Assembly (NCBI RefSeq): GCF_050946515.1
Contig: NZ_JBMNUX010000014.1
Span: 1 to 64,000, forward strand
Direction of reading: 5' to 3'
From: Tractidigestivibacter sp050946515
GTDB lineage: Bacteria > Actinomycetota > Coriobacteriia > Coriobacteriales > Atopobiaceae
Length of the DNA stretch: 64,000 nt
The notes beneath the pieces were generated by a model. That model worked only from the letters and a program-made list of their open reading frames with translations. It made no database searches and was not told the DNA's origin. The translations under genes were made by a program, and so were the position numbers. Positions within the stretch are counted from its first letter, which is position 1, and each line of letters opens with the position of its first letter. Below, in pieces: positions 60,808 to 64,000 of this stretch.

Positions 60808-62883
60808 ATGGCAACAAAGGGCGTTGAAAAGGTCAAGAATGTGGTCCTTGTGGGCCAAGGCGGCGTGGGCAAGACCATGCTGGCCGAGGCTATGCTTCAC
60901 CTGACGGGCAAGACGACTCGTTTGGGAGGCCACGCCGGCACCAAGCCCACGCTGGATTACGATTCGGAGGAGGGCGAGCGCGGCTTCTCCATTTCGACTA
61001 CTATCGCGCCTGTCGTCTGGGGCGATACCCGCATCAACGTGCTCGACGCGCCATGCTATCCCGACTTTGTCGGCGACGCCTACTCGGCCATGAGCGCCTG
61101 CGAAACGGCCCTGTTTATGGTTGACGCCTCCAGCGGGCCTGGCACCATCACAACGCGCCTGTGGTACGCCGCCGAGGACCTTTCCCTTGCACGCGTGCTG
61201 TTTATCAACCGTATCGACCGTCCTGACGCCGACTACGACACCGCAATGGAGTCGCTGCGCGAGCATTACGGCAACAGGCTTGGCGCGGTCACAATCCCGA
61301 TGGGATCCGGAGAGTCTTTCTCCGGCGTCGTCGACGTTGTCCACATGAAGGCTCGTCATCTTGAGAATGGAAAGGCTGTTGTCGAGGATATCCCCGAGCA
61401 GTATAAGGCAGCTGCAGAGGATGCTCGCGCCCAGCTGACCGAGCTCGTCGTCGAGGCCGATGACGATCTTATGATGAAGTACCTCGATGGCGGCGAGATA
61501 ACCCAGGAAGAGCTCGAGGGGCTACTTGGCAAGGCGCTTGTGGAGCGCATCTTTGTCCCCGTTTTTTCGGGTTCGTGCGTTCGCGAGGAAGGCGTTATTT
61601 CGCTAATGGACGCCGTGGTCTCCTGGTTCCCCACCATGGCTGACTTTGGTCGCATCCCGCTGGTTAACGGCGAGCAGCTTGACATCTCGCCGGATGACGA
61701 TCGTCCCGTCGCGTTTGTCTTCAAGTCGCTGAACGATCCGCAGAACGGCAAGCTTTCCTTTGTGAAGGTTTTAGCAGGCACTCTGACGCCCGGACTTGAA
61801 CTTATCAACGCACGCACGCGCAAGACCGAGCGCCTTAGCCACCTCTATCTTATGACCGGGAAGGAAACATCCGACATCCAGAGCTGCGCCGCCGGCGATA
61901 TTTGCGTCATTCCCAAGCTCGAGGCTATGACCGGCGATACCCTGTCCGTTACGGGCAAGGTCGAGGCTGCGTCGTTCCGCTTCCCCAACTCGCTGTATCG
62001 CATTGCTATTGAGGCTGACAAGCGTGGCTCCGAGGGCAAGATCTTCGAGTTCCTTGAGAAGGCGGCTGACGCCGACCCCACCATCAAGGTCGCACGAGAC
62101 GAGGATACCGGGCAGACTGTCATTTCGGCTATTGGCGAGGCGCAGGTCAGCGTGCTTCTTGACCGTCTTGAAGACCGCACTGGCGTGACCGCCCATACCG
62201 TGGCGCTCAAGATTCCGTACCGCGAGACCATTCGTCGCGTGGCATCCGCGCAGGGTCGTCATAAGAAGCAGACCGGTGGCGCCGGCCAGTACGGCGACTG
62301 CTGGCTCCGCATTGAGCCTAATCCGGGCAAAGGCTACGAGTTTGTGGACGAGGTCGTTGGCGGACACATTCCGCGCGGCTTCATTCCCGCGATCGACAAG
62401 GGCGTTCAGGAAACCATGAAGGACGGCGTGCTTGCCGGATATCCCATGATTGACGTGAAGGTCGCCGTATACGACGGCTCCTACCACCCCGTGGACTCCA
62501 ACGAGATGGCGTTCAAGACGGCCGCGCGCATCGGTTTCCAGAAGGCCGTCGCGCAGGCCGAGCCGGTGCTTCTTGAGCCCATGGCCCACCTGAAGATTAC
62601 CGTCCCTGACAGCTACGCAGGCTCCGTGATGGGCGACGTGTCCGCTTCGCGCGGTCGCGTTGAGGGCATGTCCGCAGCTACGGGCGCCAATGCCGGTGAG
62701 ACAACCATCGAGGCAACCATTCCTTACGCTGAGGTCACCGACTACGCTACCCGTCTGCGCTCGCTTTCTCGCGGCACCGGCGAGTTCGAAATGGAGCTTT
62801 CCGGCTATGAGCAGGTGCCTCATGACATCCAGACCAAGCTTGCTGCCGAGTACGCCGAGCGCAGGGCTGCCGGCGAGAGGTAG
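60808..62883 (+). CDS. EF-G-like translational GTPase (FusA2 type)
   Basis: A 691-residue protein with all five EF-G domains. G1 is GQGGVGKTML and G4 is NRID. G3 reads DAPCYPDF where true EF-G has DTPGHVDF, so the catalytic His is Tyr and the Gly is Cys. The switch I region is GFSISTTI instead of RGITI. Domains IV-V carry GGAGQYGDCW and SASRGRVEGM. These features mark a paralogue that is not the housekeeping EF-G; related proteins have roles in ribosome recycling or rescue in some bacteria. GGAGG is four bases before the ATG. No other translation genes are nearby. Confidence 0.88.
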   Translation: MATKGVEKVKNVVLVGQGGVGKTMLAEAMLHLTGKTTRLGGHAGTKPTLDYDSEEGERGFSISTTIAPVVWGDTRINVLDAPCYPDFVGDAYSAMSACETALFMVDASSGPGTITTRLWYAAEDLSLARVLFINRIDRPDADYDTAMESLREHYGNRLGAVTIPMGSGESFSGVVDVVHMKARHLENGKAVVEDIPEQYKAAAEDARAQLTELVVEADDDLMMKYLDGGEITQEELEGLLGKALVERIFVPVFSGSCVREEGVISLMDAVVSWFPTMADFGRIPLVNGEQLDISPDDDRPVAFVFKSLNDPQNGKLSFVKVLAGTLTPGLELINARTRKTERLSHLYLMTGKETSDIQSCAAGDICVIPKLEAMTGDTLSVTGKVEAASFRFPNSLYRIAIEADKRGSEGKIFEFLEKAADADPTIKVARDEDTGQTVISAIGEAQVSVLLDRLEDRTGVTAHTVALKIPYRETIRRVASAQGRHKKQTGGAGQYGDCWLRIEPNPGKGYEFVDEVVGGHIPRGFIPAIDKGVQETMKDGVLAGYPMIDVKVAVYDGSYHPVDSNEMAFKTAARIGFQKAVAQAEPVLLEPMAHLKITVPDSYAGSVMGDVSASRGRVEGMSAATGANAGETTIEATIPYAEVTDYATRLRSLSRGTGEFEMELSGYEQVPHDIQTKLAAEYAERRAAGER

Positions 62884-62921
62884 GGCTTATAGACCGTAGG
62901 CTTGTAGTGACATAGCAGCAT

Positions 62922-62957
62922 TGGGGCCGGCTCAAATCGAGTCGGCCCCATCCATTT
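62922..62957 (+). terminator. Terminator after the EF-G-like gene
   Basis: TGGGGCCG pairs with CGGCCCCA, with inner CTC/GAG, followed by TCCATTTTCG. Confidence 0.7.
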
Positions 62958-63020
62958 TCGCGGCAAGAAAAAATCAGCAACCACTTCCGTTGTTTACCAT
63001 TCCTCCGAAAGGGGTGCCCC

Positions 63021-64000
63021 ATGGCCTCCGAACTGCTCGTTGGGTTTGAATCCGCTCTCAGCTTCTGGCGATCTGCCCGCATGGCGCGCCCCGGGGAGAA
63101 GGCTTCATCAGACTTGGAGTCGGGCGGGGTGTTCGGGACGGGCGGGAAGACTGTTGTCGAGCTTGCGCGTACTGCCCTTGGAATCTGCTGCTGCGAAGCG
63201 CCGATTGACGCTGTGCTATTGCCTGGGGGCAAACGCCACAACTGCCCTCTTATTAAGGACCATCATTGGGCGGGACCGACGAACGAAAAGATGCTCTTCC
63301 GCGCAGACAAAAGGATTGCCGTGTTTCGAATGCCGGCGGTGATAGTGCAGCTTGCTCGAATCTGGGACGAAATCGACGTCGCAACGGTTGCCATGGAGAT
63401 GCTCGGCACATACGGGATTTCGAATCAAGAAGACTTCAGCTGGGCGGTCGACCTGCAACCGCTTGTCACGATGGGCGAGCTGCAAGACTACGCAAGGGTC
63501 GCGAGCGCATCGGGGGTCCGAGGGGCAAAGCGCGCGCAGGAGGCAATCAAGCTCTCCGTTCCAAACTCAAACTCTCCAAGGGAAACCGCTGTCGCGCTTT
63601 ACCTAGGCTTGCCTCGAAGAAAAGGCTGGGCTGAGCTGGGCGGATTTGTGATGAACCAAGGGATCAGGCTCGCCGAGGAGCAAGAGAGGATTGCTGGTCA
63701 GGGAGTTGTGAAGCCCGACTTTCTTTGGGAATCGAAGTCCGTGTCCGTAGAGTACGACAGCGACCTGGAGCATCTCACGCCCCAGCAGAAGACGAAGGAC
63801 GAGCGTAGAAGGAACGCCATGGAGTCGGCTGGGTACTGGGCGCCAACGCTTACCAATGGAATCGTTAAAGACGAGGACGCGCTCAACGCGTTTACCGCTG
63901 AGCTTGAGCGGAGAATGGGGTTTCGTCGGCGGGCATTAACTCGCGCAGAGTCGGAAAGACGGCATGACCTTGTGCGCAGACTGTTCGTGAAGGACTTTTA
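63021..64000 (+). CDS. Partial gene: protein with DUF559/Vsr-like nuclease signature, runs off the window
   Basis: An open frame of 326 complete codons continues beyond the last base. It starts MASELLVGFESALSFWRSAR with AAAGGGG six bases upstream. The first 200 residues are unassigned (Cys run ICCCEAP, then LPGGKRHNC). Near residues 230-275 the pattern PDFLWESKSVSVEYDS, then DERRRNAMESAGY matches the P-D-x-x-W...V-x-V-E-Y-D...R-R-x-x-x-x-x-x-G layout of DUF559/Vsr-like PD-(D/E)XK domains often found in actinomycete AbiEi-type or orphan proteins. The nuclease call is an inference; the expected His after EYDS is not clearly placed. Confidence 0.6.
   Translation, partial: MASELLVGFESALSFWRSARMARPGEKASSDLESGGVFGTGGKTVVELARTALGICCCEAPIDAVLLPGGKRHNCPLIKDHHWAGPTNEKMLFRADKRIAVFRMPAVIVQLARIWDEIDVATVAMEMLGTYGISNQEDFSWAVDLQPLVTMGELQDYARVASASGVRGAKRAQEAIKLSVPNSNSPRETAVALYLGLPRRKGWAELGGFVMNQGIRLAEEQERIAGQGVVKPDFLWESKSVSVEYDSDLEHLTPQQKTKDERRRNAMESAGYWAPTLTNGIVKDEDALNAFTAELERRMGFRRRALTRAESERRHDLVRRLFVKDF

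Overview
The window reads as the replication-origin region of a moderately GC-rich, Gram-positive actinomycete of the class Coriobacteriia, most likely an Atopobium/Olsenella/Lancefieldella-type organism. The evidence is the rpmH-rnpA-yidD-yidC-khpB-rsmG-parA-parB block facing away from dnaA-dnaN-recF-dciA-gyrB-gyrA, the paired WYL regulators without proteasome genes, a sortase-anchored VaFE-repeat surface protein, a class B sortase and CCA-encoding tRNA genes. The genus call is an inference. Most genes left of about 21.3 kb run on the minus strand and most to the right run on the plus strand, as expected if replication starts at about 21.4-24.5 kb.

Left part (1-15.6 kb): tRNA-Lys and tRNA-Gly flank an M29 aminopeptidase. 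Then come a 1,116-residue surface protein (thioester domain, SpaA/Cna-like domains, three VaFE repeats, odd LPNMG sorting signal), a membrane M28-like peptidase split by a roughly 550-residue disordered insert, two overlapping WYL regulators, a DinG-type helicase/exonuclease coupled to ddl, and rlmN. Origin-proximal part (15.6-32.2 kb): parA-parB plus a small membrane protein, four parS sites, rsmG, khpB, and the yidC-yidD-rnpA-rpmH operon. A GHKL ATPase/winged-helix gene of unknown role sits directly before dnaA, followed by dnaA, a probable oriC, dnaN, recF, dciA, gyrB and gyrA. The parAB-rsmG stretch is much more AT-rich than its surroundings.

Middle (32.2-45.2 kb): a bifunctional-nuclease-domain gene, four tRNA genes (Ile, Ala, two Ser), a flavodoxin, thpR, typA, a 154-bp element with 29-bp perfect terminal inverted repeats, a UPF0126/TRIC-like channel, a polytopic membrane protein, and the rpsF-ssb-rpsR-(DUF2232)-rplI cluster with dnaB. 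Right part (45.2-64 kb): a dispersed purine cluster (purA, purD, then purE, yqeY, sortase B, purF, purM, purN) with a Nudix hydrolase and a PLP-salvage kinase. It is followed by a 0.6-kb gene-free repeat array, two methyltransferases, a radical SAM/SPASM protein, a divergent EF-G-like GTPase and the start of a gene with a DUF559-like nuclease signature that leaves the window.

The signals I find least explained are these: the degenerate 42-bp-periodic repeat array at 56.2-56.8 kb, which shares a 13-mer with two other intergenic regions; a DnaA whose DNA-recognition signature departs from the canonical one, next to unusual DnaA-box-like words (TTTTCAACA) that also precede dnaB; and the GHKL/winged-helix gene embedded in the origin.
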